A DNA stretch of 64,000 nt from Arthonia radiata (taxonomy: Eukaryota; Ascomycota; Arthoniomycetes; Arthoniales; Arthoniaceae): NCBI GenBank assembly GCA_002989075.1, contig PSQN01000016.1, positions 248,001 to 312,000 on the forward strand, given 5' to 3'. The notes beneath the pieces were generated by a model, which did no database searches, was not told where the DNA came from, and saw only the letters and a program-made list of their open reading frames with translations. This document shows, one piece after another, positions 44,834 through 55,200 of the stretch. Every line of letters begins with the position of its first letter. Positions within the stretch are counted from its first letter, which is position 1. The position numbers were made by a program, and so were the translations under genes.

Positions 44834-45745
44834 CTATGCCTCTGGAGACCACATTTCCGCCACGCTCTCTACCGCTAGCTCCTCGTCTCTATCCATTATA
44901 ACACGGGCATGCTCTTCTGTCGCCCAATCCCAACGCCCCATTACTTGGTTGTTCTTCCCAACCTTTCTCCTCTCAACACCCAGGCTCTTCCACTCCTTCT
45001 CTTCCGCTGAGCGCAGCCGTCCAAAGTCCACCCACCGCTCCAGCACGAAATGCACACGGGTTGGTTCCTCGGTCCACCAGATATCGTCTACTTCGCGCTT
45101 TCGCGCGCTCGAAAAGCGCCGCCCCGCGGTCAAGCGCCGGCTACTGAGGCTGAGCCGGTGTTCTGATGGGCAGTGTGGGCACCGCCAGACCTTAGTCGTG
45201 ATGTCAGGCTGCAACCCGACAAGCTCGCCGCTCTTCAGCAGCTCTGACCGCTCTTGAGCTGTGCGCTTCATCTTCTTCAGCACTGGCAGTAAGGCACTTT
45301 CGTCAATGTGGCTGCAGAATGGCAACTCCAGCAGATCGTCATACTCAATTGCCTGCGTCACCTCCACAAAGCTCAGCAGCTTTGCATAGACCTGGCGCTC
45401 TTGCTTGCGAACCAGTACGAAGTGACCGGTTTCACCGCCGGCGCTCGGGAGTCGGATCTTGAGCGAAGAGCGTATGCGAGCGAGGTGTCGGACTAGCTTG
45501 AATTTGAACGTGCCAGCATCACGGAGGTTGAGAATGCGATCGGGCTTGAGCCTTTTGCGTATACGCTTTTTGAGTCTGTGGCTGAACTTGAGTATGTTGG
45601 CTTGGGCACGATGTGTGAGTTTGAGCTTAGGTGTCGGAAGGCGGAGGTTAGTCTCTGTAGTTGATTCTGAGGTGTGTGTTGGCGCTACTGTAGGTACTGT
45701 GTGCTCCATGTCAGCGTATGCAGCAGAAGTGTTAGTGTTCTGCAT
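44834..45745 (-). CDS. F-box-family-type C-terminal protein, N-terminus unresolved
   Basis: The frame is open from about 45915 to 44834, but the first in-frame ATG is 45745 (MQNTNTSAAYADMEH), giving 303 aa. An upstream in-frame stretch (DYSLSDVTLLSQKLEIVDPETG) also looks coding, so a short first exon may be missing. A basic helix (KFSHRLKKRIRKRLK) follows the N-terminal part. WRCPHCPSEHRLSL and VHFVLERWVDFGR resemble the paired Cys and W-D-G motifs at the C-terminus of many fungal F-box proteins. No clear F-box is seen, perhaps because the N-terminus is incomplete. It is divergent from the gene at 46095. Function unknown. Confidence 0.55.
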   Translation of the reverse strand: MQNTNTSAAYADMEHTVPTVAPTHTSESTTETNLRLPTPKLKLTHRAQANILKFSHRLKKRIRKRLKPDRILNLRDAGTFKFKLVRHLARIRSSLKIRLPSAGGETGHFVLVRKQERQVYAKLLSFVEVTQAIEYDDLLELPFCSHIDESALLPVLKKMKRTAQERSELLKSGELVGLQPDITTKVWRCPHCPSEHRLSLSSRRLTAGRRFSSARKREVDDIWWTEEPTRVHFVLERWVDFGRLRSAEEKEWKSLGVERRKVGKNNQVMGRWDWATEEHARVIMDRDEELAVESVAEMWSPEA

Positions 45746-46094
45746 TGTGGGATCTTTGACGGCGCCGGTCTCTGGATCCACGATCTCGAGTTTCTGTGAA
45801 AGCAGAGTGACATCGGAGAGGCTGTAGTCGACGTCATTTTGAAGGTGGGCTGTTTGAAAGTAAACAGAGTGACTCTCACTCTCTCCAACCTGCTGTTTGC
45901 CCGGTCATCGAAAGTAGTACCGTTCGTTTCAGACTTCCATTTCCGGCGAATGATCGATCGATGTAATAGGCCACGTCAATGGGTGAGGGCCAAATACGGC
46001 ATCCGTCTGAACACGTATTTTGATGCTACAGCAAGGTGGCCGCTAACCAATAATAAGAGACGAATACCCTTTCACATTGGATATTCCACTCACT

Positions 46095-48152
46095 ATGCAA
46101 ATTCAATCCGCCTGGCGCGCCTTTAAACACCACATTCATTCCAGTACATCTTCCATTCGTTCTTCTGTTTCTTCGATGCTGTCGCCAGCCAGTCTTGAAC
46201 AGCTTGATGATGTCGCACCGTGGCACACCGACGTAGAAGGTGTGCCGTGGATACCACCGCCTCCGATCATGTATGGCAACAAACGAAACCTGCATGCGTT
46301 TGCCCATGCCGAACATGATGGCGAAACGCCTGCTTGGCAGGTCGACCATACCCTAGAAATATCAGAGCGAAATTTAGAATACGCACACAAGCAGATTATA
46401 GACGCTCGACAACCCTGGGGTCGGCCAGACTCGTTGTTAGATGTCAAGCCCTTCAACTACATTAGTGCCTGTGTCACAGCAGAAGCAGGCCTGCTCACAG
46501 AAGAGAACTCTTGGAACTGCCGCAACATTGCTGCGATACTAGTAGTTCAGCTAAGGAAGATACCTTATTGTCGAGCAATAGTTTCAAAGGTCGACCTGGC
46601 TCGTGTGGAGTGTGCTGAGTCTTCAAGTCCCGCCGATACTTTCCGCATCACCCTCTCCCCGAAGATGCGACAACAGGAGAGACAAACGGATGGCGTCCAT
46701 ATACCTGGTGTGCATCGACCATTCACGCTTCTAGTTGCTGCGAGGATCCGAATGACGCCGGGCAGTGAGGATACCTGCAGTTGCAAGTCTCACACCGGCG
46801 TGCACAAGGAGGGCGAGATGCACGACCCCAAGACGGATGTCTTCATCAAGGTCGCCGGTCGCAAGTGGGAGACGTTAGATCGTTTCCTGAAGAAGGTCGA
46901 GAAGCTGTGCGGATCCTTCAACATCAAGTTAGCGCAAACCTTCTGCAGCGTCAAGACATCCAATCCCAAAGACGCCGAGACTACGATGAACAACGAGATC
47001 GAACGACAAGCCAACCGAATTCGTCTTGATAACATTGGCCTTGTTGAGGGACTCGACAGATTACCTCCAGAGCTAAGGATCCAGATTTGGAGCTACGCTG
47101 TCAAACCATACTACTTCCTCGAGCGTCGTGAAACACCCATCTGGACTTACCGACCGACTCGACTAATGCAAGGCAACAACCTGACTGAAGACGAGGAAAG
47201 CGTACATCCACGCCCCGACGTCCAGCTGATGACCGCCTTGAACAAACAATACTACGCCGAAGCAGCGCACGCTTTGTACGCTGGCAACGGCTTCGCTTTT
47301 TGGAAGATGCCGCACGCGCAGAAGTTCTTCCAGCAGGTGCAACCACAAAACTTATTACTTACCAGACGATACACCCTCGCCTTCGACGCTTTAGATTACC
47401 TTTGCTTCATCGATCCTGTCTTCGGAGCGAAGCAAAACTTTTTCGGCGGCTGCCAGTGCTGCCTCGACAAACACTACACCTATAACGTATGCGACTTTTT
47501 GAAGGATCTTGCAACCAAGACGGCGTGCAACCAGCAATCGCCATCGCATCAGCCCACTCGCCTACGGATACTGCTGCCACGGAGCGACCAGATGCGTGTC
47601 CTGCCCAAGGTCCATTTCTCTTGCCATCTCCTACTTTGCTGCCGCATCGTCAAGGCGTTTGTGGATGCTCTCGCGCCCTACCGCGGCCAGATCATCCCAG
47701 AATTCCGATGGAGCGGCAAGCGCGGCCAGAAGTGCAAGCAATTCGGCAATATGGGAATGACCATCAAGCGACAACTGACATTCTTGTGGCTTCTGCAGGA
47801 GCGAGCAGAGCAAGGTGCTGTCGCGTGGAAGCACCTCGACATTTATCATGATGTTGTTGAGGGTGAGCAGGAAGGCTGTGACTGCTCGGATTACGCGAAC
47901 GACATATTTGATGAGGACATCGAGTTCCTAGAGGAGGACGAAGACTTCAGCTCAACTGAAGAGGACGAGCGTGAGCATGAAAGCAGAGGCCCAAAGGGTC
48001 TCCAACGATCAGTAGCGAGTAGGGATCTAGAGGAGGAGCTCGGCCCAGGACACCTTGACTTAATGGTGTTGCTTTTCAGCGATGTGGATGTGTTAGATGG
48101 GGGCGAGCCCGACATCTTGCATAGTATGTTCGATGAGCCTGCAATGCGATGA
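46095..48152 (+). CDS. F-box/2EXR-like protein, intact paralogue of 16845-18845
   Basis: 685 aa from ATG 46095 (MQIQSAWRAFKHH). In-frame codons before it lack an ATG. The motif LPPELRIQIWSYAVKPYYF lies near residue 325. It is followed by PDVQLMTALNKQYYAEAAHALYAGN, a pattern seen in fungal 2EXR/F-box-like proteins where a helix pair precedes a family of solvent-exposed repeats. The C-terminus (about 600-690) is acidic with SDYANDIFDEDIEFLEEDEDF. The gene on the far side of the island shares the layout from the LPxE motif to the CDCS block, at low identity. Short, Asp/Glu-rich tails are common in this group. No biochemical role is known to me. It sits about 165 bp from the edge of the Harbinger-like element. 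Confidence 0.7.
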   Translation: MQIQSAWRAFKHHIHSSTSSIRSSVSSMLSPASLEQLDDVAPWHTDVEGVPWIPPPPIMYGNKRNLHAFAHAEHDGETPAWQVDHTLEISERNLEYAHKQIIDARQPWGRPDSLLDVKPFNYISACVTAEAGLLTEENSWNCRNIAAILVVQLRKIPYCRAIVSKVDLARVECAESSSPADTFRITLSPKMRQQERQTDGVHIPGVHRPFTLLVAARIRMTPGSEDTCSCKSHTGVHKEGEMHDPKTDVFIKVAGRKWETLDRFLKKVEKLCGSFNIKLAQTFCSVKTSNPKDAETTMNNEIERQANRIRLDNIGLVEGLDRLPPELRIQIWSYAVKPYYFLERRETPIWTYRPTRLMQGNNLTEDEESVHPRPDVQLMTALNKQYYAEAAHALYAGNGFAFWKMPHAQKFFQQVQPQNLLLTRRYTLAFDALDYLCFIDPVFGAKQNFFGGCQCCLDKHYTYNVCDFLKDLATKTACNQQSPSHQPTRLRILLPRSDQMRVLPKVHFSCHLLLCCRIVKAFVDALAPYRGQIIPEFRWSGKRGQKCKQFGNMGMTIKRQLTFLWLLQERAEQGAVAWKHLDIYHDVVEGEQEGCDCSDYANDIFDEDIEFLEEDEDFSSTEEDEREHESRGPKGLQRSVASRDLEEELGPGHLDLMVLLFSDVDVLDGGEPDILHSMFDEPAMR

Positions 48153-48314
48153 GAGGAAAAATGTAAAAAGGGTTCCAACTGGGTATCACAGCACCATTTG
48201 ATGACATCGGCCACGTCGGATTAATATCGAAGCCTTGTCACGATCTAGCTTGTTCCGGCCTAGTGGTGGCATTGCGACTTCGTCTCGCAAACCTTCGCTG
48301 CCCGCGTCCCTTAC

Positions 48315-48338
48315 TAAGGGCCTCTTTACTTTCGCGCC
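48315..48338 (+). repeat. Candidate left TIR and TAA target site of the Harbinger-like element
   Basis: TAA (48315-48317) is followed by GGGCCTCTTTACTTTCGC. PIF/Harbinger elements duplicate 3-bp TAA/TTA sites and commonly begin GGG or GGC. The AT shift starts within 80 bp. The partner TIR would lie past the right edge of the window. Confidence 0.4.
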
Positions 48339-48739
48339 AAGCCTGCCTCCCAACATCAAATTTCTAAGCCAATATGCCGCAATTGCTGATATATCTTAAT
48401 ATTAGGTAAGTTATTTACTTCTAATAAAGCTAATATAATCGCACAATTAGTACATTTAGTTAAATTTAAACTTAACGCTAAGAAGATAGAGTTTTCTTTA
48501 TAAAAAGCCGCTCTAGCGCCTTATCGCCATATACAGTACGTAGTTTAGCCATTCTATAGAAAAACCTAAGAGAATACTTAATATTTACTATCTACTTCTA
48601 AAACTACTAATACGTGTTATTGTTAGCTTTATAGTTTATCTATCTCTAATTATTTCTATTATATTATAGCTTCTTAAGCCTTACTATCCTCTTAAGTCCC
48701 TCTATCCTTAGAAAGCATTATCTAGGGGAATAAGGTAAT

Positions 48740-49732
48740 TTCGGTAATATAAGACGAAGTAGCTTAGTAAGACAGCAAGTTGTAGAATTAGTAGCTAGAC
48801 TAAATTAATAAGATACTTATATATCTAAAGGAGTAGCCTAAGGTATCTAGTAGTTATTAAAAGAAGATCTAGTCTAATATAGAAAAAAGACCTGAAGAAA
48901 AGTAGCTATATTATAAATAGACTATATAAAAGTATTATAATAAGTATAAGGCCTTTAAAAGGGAATATTATATATGTTATATAGTTACTACTTATTCTAG
49001 CTTTAGTATAGATAAGGAAGGTAGTAAGGTTATTACTATAGATATTATATAGAGTAACTATATTACTAAACATTTAAAGGCTAGGAAATACTATTAATAA
49101 GGTCTAAATATAAGTAAAGTCTTATATAATAAGGTCTATATAGAGGCGTATACTTTAGAAGAATTTATAACTATAAATCTTAGTACTATATAGCCTATAG
49201 AAGATAATACTAGCGATAGTAATAATAAGATTATACTATCTAGTATAGACGCTATATAGGAGCCTTCTACTTCTATATAGAATTAAGACTCTAACAATTA
49301 GGCTTATACTAAATATAGTAGCGCCGTACTGATATCTATCTCTAGTAATAAGAGAAAAAAGTATAGAGTAGAAATATAGGCTCTTAGAAAGAAATTAGCT
49401 AAGACTATTATTAATTATAAATACTAAAGCGTTATATATACTAATATAATTAAGTCTATATAAGAAAGAGTAGTTAAGGGTATCTAGAAGCTCTTTAGTA
49501 ATAATAAGAAGGCGTTAGATAAGATAAAGAACGCTTTTAAGCTCTTTAAAGATAAGAATAATATTAACATATCTAATAGTATATCTAGTATAGAGAAATT
49601 ATAAAGAGCTTAGATTAAAAAAAAGCTTATATACGTCTATAACTATAACTAGTAGACATAGAATAGTCTTTTATTATAGACCTATAGTACTACTACCTAA
49701 TTTAACTAAGAAAATAGCTCTTTTAACTAGCA

Positions 49733-49766
<34 letters not shown>

Positions 49767-49850
49767 GTAGAGTTTTAAGCTACTAAGGCTATAAGATAAG
49801 TTAGTAGAGTAGTTTCTCCTAGATACTATAGTTATTTCTATACTAACAAA
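48740..49850 (+). pseudogene. Myb/SANT-like protein of the Harbinger-like element
   Basis: One frame stays readable for over 1 kb with stops only at CAA/CAG/CGA/TGG-type sites. Around 48900-49130 it gives KYYNKYKAFKREYY, then SFSIDKEGSKVITIDII and SNYITKHLKARKYY. This follows the pattern of Myb/SANT-like DNA-binding domains (YKxLKKEY, GFGWDxxxxxVxA, WxxYIKAHPxAKKF), with RIP-type losses of Trp and His. The later part is polar, with a Lys/Arg/Leu coiled segment and an Asn run coded by ATA/AAT repeats (49735-49764). In the Harbinger group this partner protein binds the transposon ends and helps the transposase enter the nucleus. Confidence 0.6.
49735..49764. repeat. ATA/AAT trinucleotide microsatellite
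   Basis: About ten uninterrupted ATA units inside the Myb/SANT-like frame, read there as Asn codons. Confidence 0.85.
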
Positions 49851-50699
49851 AAGCCTAAATTAAGCTATATCTTTTAGTCTATCTAGTACGCTCTATCCTC
49901 TATTATTGCTTGTTATAGGCCTCTAGAGGAATTAGTATATAAAGTACTAAGACTTCTACGCTATATTTCTGTACTACTAAAAATCTATATATAGGCGATT
50001 TTAGAGTAGGTAGAATTAATATAGAATCCTAGAGAGTTAAGTATATTAGAAAGAGCTACTTTTAGTATCTCTTATAATATATTTTATATATTTTTACAAT
50101 TTTTTTTAGCTTACTATCCTTAGCTAAAGTAGCTAGATTACTAGCTTTATCTATATAAAAGTTAGAGAGCCTCTAAGTATTATAATATACTAGGATATTA
50201 TACTAGAACCTCTACCTTTTTTAGTAAAAACTAGCTTATTAGAATTATCTTATTAAGAGCTCTTTAAGATACTTTAAAATATAAAATATAATTAAGTAAA
50301 AGATAAGATAATATCTTATATAGATTACTATGGCGGTATTATATAAAAGAGTAGCTTATTAAGAATACGTCTAAGAGGTATATATATTTAGAAAAGAAGC
50401 AATATCGATAATAAGATTATATATAGCTAAAGTATTAGATTTCTATTCTATTGTATAAGCTTATAGTCTATACGCCTTTTTCCCTCCTTATTTAATTAGA
50501 ATTATAAATATCCTTCTTATTTATAAATACTAGCTTAATATTAAAGAGGTTAAAGACGGCCTAATATATATAAGTAGTACTAATACTACGTCTATATTAT
50601 CTTAGTAACCTTATTACACTTAGCTTCTATCGTTAATTAATAAGCCTACTCTTTAGCTGTTTCTAGGAGAATTTAAGCCTACTAACGTAGAGAATTAAT

Positions 50700-51055
50700 C
50701 TCTATAGCTATAGTAACCTTATTATTATTAAGAGAACATCTTAAATATATGTTTTTCTACCTGTAATACTTAGTAAAATTGTATACTATAGCGAGGGTAA
50801 ATACTAGTTTAATCTACGCTAGAAACATATATTTAGGGCCGCTACTAGTAAGAATATTAAACTTATGCTTCTAGATACTAAATATCTTTTTAATTATAAT
50901 ATATAGGCTACTATACTAAAGGTTATAGAGCTTCTCTAGTGTCTATAGGTAATAATCTTACTAGACCTATTCTTTATAATAATACTATATATCGCGATAC
51001 AGTATTAATATAAATACTAAGCAGTAATAGCTAGCGTTAGTAAGATAGTATCTAC
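50700..51055 (-). pseudogene. C-terminal part of the Harbinger-like transposase
   Basis: On the minus strand the frame starting at 51055 reads RYYLTNASYY, then YRDI and YYYKE, then LYNL, IIIKKIFSI, KHKFNIL and TLAIVYNF. DDE_Tnp_4 transposases have KYYLADAGY, YRGVRYHLKEW, LFNLRHASLRNVIERIFG, KRRFPIL and ALHNF in this order. The second catalytic Asp (ADAGY) is Asn here and the catalytic Glu (IER) is Lys. Both are G-to-A changes as RIP makes. Upstream parts are at 63189-63306 and 63815-64000. Confidence 0.65.
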
Positions 51056-51527
51056 TGTTACGAACACTAAGCCTAAAACGGCTAAGCGAACCCTCAAGCA
51101 TTAATACCTGCTACTCGCTAAGACGCTAACAGGCACTAGCGCACCTTTAGCCGATAAAACCTCTTTTGTCGACAGCGACCAAAGCAGGTACGTCGAGCTA
51201 GAAAGCCGCGGTTACTTATAAGAACACCGGCGGCTATAGCGGCTCTAAAGAACTTCTCTTGTACTTTAGACTATATAGCTAAACTAATAGCCGACCTTAG
51301 AATAAACTTTAGTTTATTAACTTAATATTTAAATATAAGTTTCTTAACTATTCTTAAGTAACGTACTTTATCTTCTGTTTACTTTAGTTAAGCCCCTCTT
51401 ACCCTCTATAATCTGTCTTATCTCTCCTGTCTTTTAGTCTCTAGCACACAAAATACCCCTTACTAAGGTCGATAAGTATATAAGGTAAGTAAGCCTTAGT
51501 TCGGTTCTCTCAGCGATCGGCGTTACA
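51056..51527 (+). repeat. 5' LTR, Gypsy subfamily A
   Basis: 472 bp, TGTTACGAACACTAAG to GGCGTTACA. It matches 62717-63188 over its whole length, including the U3. It is followed by the leader CTTTAATAGACTTACTAC, the RIP-altered form of the element 1 leader. Confidence 0.9.
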
Positions 51528-51555
51528 CTTTAATAGACTTACTACAAAAGTAGAG

Positions 51556-52005
51556 TATAACGCCGGTCGCTGGGAGAACCAAACTAAGGCTTACTTACCT
51601 TGTATACTTATCGACCTTAGTAGTAGGTATCTTGTGTACTAGAGACTAAAAGACAGAAGAGACGAAATAGATTATAGAGGGTAAGAGAGGCTTAACTAAA
51701 GTAGATAGAAGATAAAGTATGTTACCTAAATATAGTTAAAGAACTTATATTTAAATATTGAGTTAATAGACTAAAGTCTATCCTAAGGTTAGCCATTAGT
51801 TTAGCTATATAGTCTAAGGTATATAAGTATATTTCTCTGTATCTAACGGTCCCGATAATCTCTTTGTCGCGTAGTCGGGATTCTATTGCAATATAGCGAC
51901 GTCGCTAACGTTGCTATATTGGAGTCGTCGGGTATATTGTATAATACTTTAATAAGGCTAGCTGCGCTTAGCCTTGTACTAGCCTAATGTAGTAAGATTG
52001 TAACA
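51556..52005 (-). repeat. Solo LTR, Gypsy subfamily B, inverted
   Basis: 450 bp in the same orientation as the LTRs of element 1, inserted in the leader of the outer Gypsy element. TAGAG is duplicated exactly on both sides (51551-51555 and 52006-52010). Removing the LTR and one TAGAG rejoins the leader as in element 1 (GTAGAGAAAG). A solo LTR is what remains after recombination between the two LTRs of a full element. Confidence 0.9.
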
Positions 52006-52249
52006 TAGAGAAAGTAGATTAGTTATGTTTACTACCTCGGTACCCAATAGCTACAACGCTACAAATAGATTGGCCAATAGAATAATTAGTATAAGTAAGA
52101 TATTAGACGTTAACATTAAGATAGAAAAAAGCTTCTTAGATAAACGTTCTAAAGTTACTTTATTCTTAATACGTCTACTTATATACTTTAGAACTTACAA
52201 AGACTAGTTCCCGAACGATACTACTATAGTTCTATTCGCTACCTCTTAT

Positions 52250-55200
52250 ATGGATAGAGATGCCTACAAGTGGGTCGAGTACTACCTCGACGATTTCTTG
52301 TTTACCTCGATAAAGAGCAGGCGCGAGGACACCGACGAGTTCTTCGCCAGCTTTACCTTCTTTCAGAAGAAGCTTCGCGAAATCTTTAGACAGACCGACG
52401 CTGGACGCGTCGCTACCAGGAAGCTTAGAAACCTTAAGCAGATAGGACCAGTAAGCAGGTACGCCGCCGAATTTATACAGTATGCTAATTAAACAGGATA
52501 GGACGAGAAACCCCTGATCGAGACCTTTTACGAAGGACTCAAGGATTATGTCAAGGAAATAATCTACATTCGTGGAGAAAAGTTTGATGATCTCGACAAC
52601 TTTATACAACGAGCAAAGGAGATCGACGACAGCAACTTCGAAAGACAAATAGAAAAGAAGGGCAACCCCACTAACAGGTTCTATAGAACAAAGAATCGAG
52701 CAAACTTACGACAAGACTGAGGCGATCTAATAGAGTTAGATTTTATAAAGCCTCAAGGGAAACTAAATAACCAAGAAAGAGAACACAGAATAAAGAACAA
52801 GCTATGCTTGTATTGCGGAAAACTAGGGCATCAAGTTAAAGAATGCCGCTCTAAGAAATAACAGTTCAACAGTACCGGCAGAAACGGGCATAATAATCGA
52901 TCTTAGAAACCCCGTCTCCCACGACAACAGTTCAATATAACTATCTAGACACAGGAACACTACGGTTGCGATAAGGCAATAGAATTACTGACAGCCTTCT
53001 CCGACCGCTGGCATATAAACTTAACCGGGGACCGTCCACTTCAAGCGTTTAGACTCCTACCTAAGATCAACTAGAACTAGTGTAAGTACGTTACCGGACT
53101 AACTAAGGAGCAGAAGGACACCTACTGGGATGCCTTCTGTAATCAGAAAGACACTCATTTAGTTACTTCCGATGGGAAGCATAACGAACTAAACTTGTTT
53201 AATTTACACAAAAACTGGGATACAGACAGTAAGTCATAGGAAGAAACAAAGGAACGACAAATAAAACAGGAACAACAAGACTTATAGGACTAGAACAACA
53301 TTAACCGCACTATTCCGAGGCATTAGGTACAGAGTACCGTTACACTACACGATACACTATCCTAAACCGCGTGCTACAATAACGATTACACGATCTACGA
53401 ATCCGACAAACTAGGGTTAGGATGGTGGCCGAAGAAACCGACATCTCCCAAACAAGGTTCGACACAAGAACTAGGCCTCACCCGAAGACGACCTAGGTCA
53501 CCTTACCTAGAAACCCAAGGGGAATCTAAGGAAGAACAGACCGTAGAAGCTGAGCAAGATAGCAGCTACGATGCGTTACAGACAAGATAACGACTCGAAG
53601 ACAAAAACATAGATTCTAATGGTACGGAATCCTCGCTCGAGGACGATACTAACCAGGAAGAACAAACCCCAATCCGTTGAGAAGGAATAATATAAAGACT
53701 TTATTAGTTAGCCTTCTACAATAGGAAGTTGAGCGCTAATAGAGACATTAACGACATCTCGGGATATATTTACTTACGCCTACGACGACCAGTAGACTAC
53801 CTTATTAGGGGTCTAGAATTGCGTAGTCAGTACTAATATCTTCGACCAACAATGTACAACCTACAGACACAACGAGTTTTAACCAGCGATGGTTGCATAA
53901 TCAAAGCAGGGATCGTAAACGACAAACCAGACGTTATAATAAAAGCAGTATTAGAACACTCTACACAGGAATTCTTACAACAAATCAACCGACAATGGGT
54001 TCCGGTACCCAAAATACTCCAGAACGTATACGATTAACAGGGAAAAGACCAGGCCGACTGCTTTAAGGGCAGCAGTACCGGCTCGTCCAACGGTCAGACC
54101 CTCTAGGAGTCCAGCTCTACGCGAGCTCGGCTGCCTATAGAACATACCTGCACACTCGGGCAACAGTAAACTACAGAAACATTAAAGTTATAATCGATTT
54201 AGGCGTAACAGGCAACTTTATCTTAATACGCTACGTTAAGGAGTGTCAGATACAAATATAAAAGAAGAAATTACCCTACGTACTGTCCAGATTTCAAGGG
54301 GCAGAGGGAAAAGTCGACTACGAGACTTCGCTAATAGGTATAACAATTGAGGACTATTAAGAAGAAATTACTTATAATATCGTAGATATTAACCAGCACT
54401 ACGCTGTGCTAGGTATACCTTGGTTGCAACAATATAACCTAGAAGTGGATTAGAGAACTAAGAAACTCCTCTTTACTAGGTACAAGCATTCTAAGCAAGA
54501 GTCGTTCTGCGGAACGAATACCTTACAAGCTAATTTTAGTAGTAAGGATGAGGAGCGCGATAAGGAACTTACGCGGGTTAGCACCACTACACTCTAACAT
54601 TTAGACATCCTACGAGAGGAGTCTAACGCAGTATCTCGTCTATGGCCAACTACACGCAAGTATAAACAAGAGACGACTGCACGCCAACGATTCTATACGA
54701 CGACAAGTACTTAGTTGATTACTAAGATACCTAAGGAATACAATTAATTCCGACACCTATTTAAAGAAGCTGAGCCGGACTCAGCTCTCCCAGAACACAA
54801 ACCGTGGGATCACACAATACCTTTACAAGAAGGCAAAACGCCAACATTCGGTCCAATATACTCCCTATCAGAAGCAGAAAATCAAGCGCTCCGTGATTAT
54901 CTTGACGAGAACCTTAAGAAAGGATTTATCCGGAAATTAACATTACCAGCCGGATACCCGATACTCTTCGTACCTAAGAAGAATAGCAAACTGCGACTCT
55001 GCGTAGATTACAGACAACTGAACGGAGTAACTATTAAAAATCGATACCCTTTACTACGCATCGACGAAATAACAGACCGATTGCATAACGCGCAATAGTT
55101 TACTAAGTTTGACCTACGAGGAGCATATAACCTGATCCGTATAAAGGAGGGCGAAGAATAGAAAACGGCCTTCCGTACTAGACACAGACTTTTCGAGTAT

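Noticed and set aside
52232-52648. 138-codon minus-strand frame in Gypsy gag
   Set aside because: Exact antisense of gag. The same shadow occurs at 6263-6565 in element 1, so it follows gag conservation and is not separate evidence of a gene.
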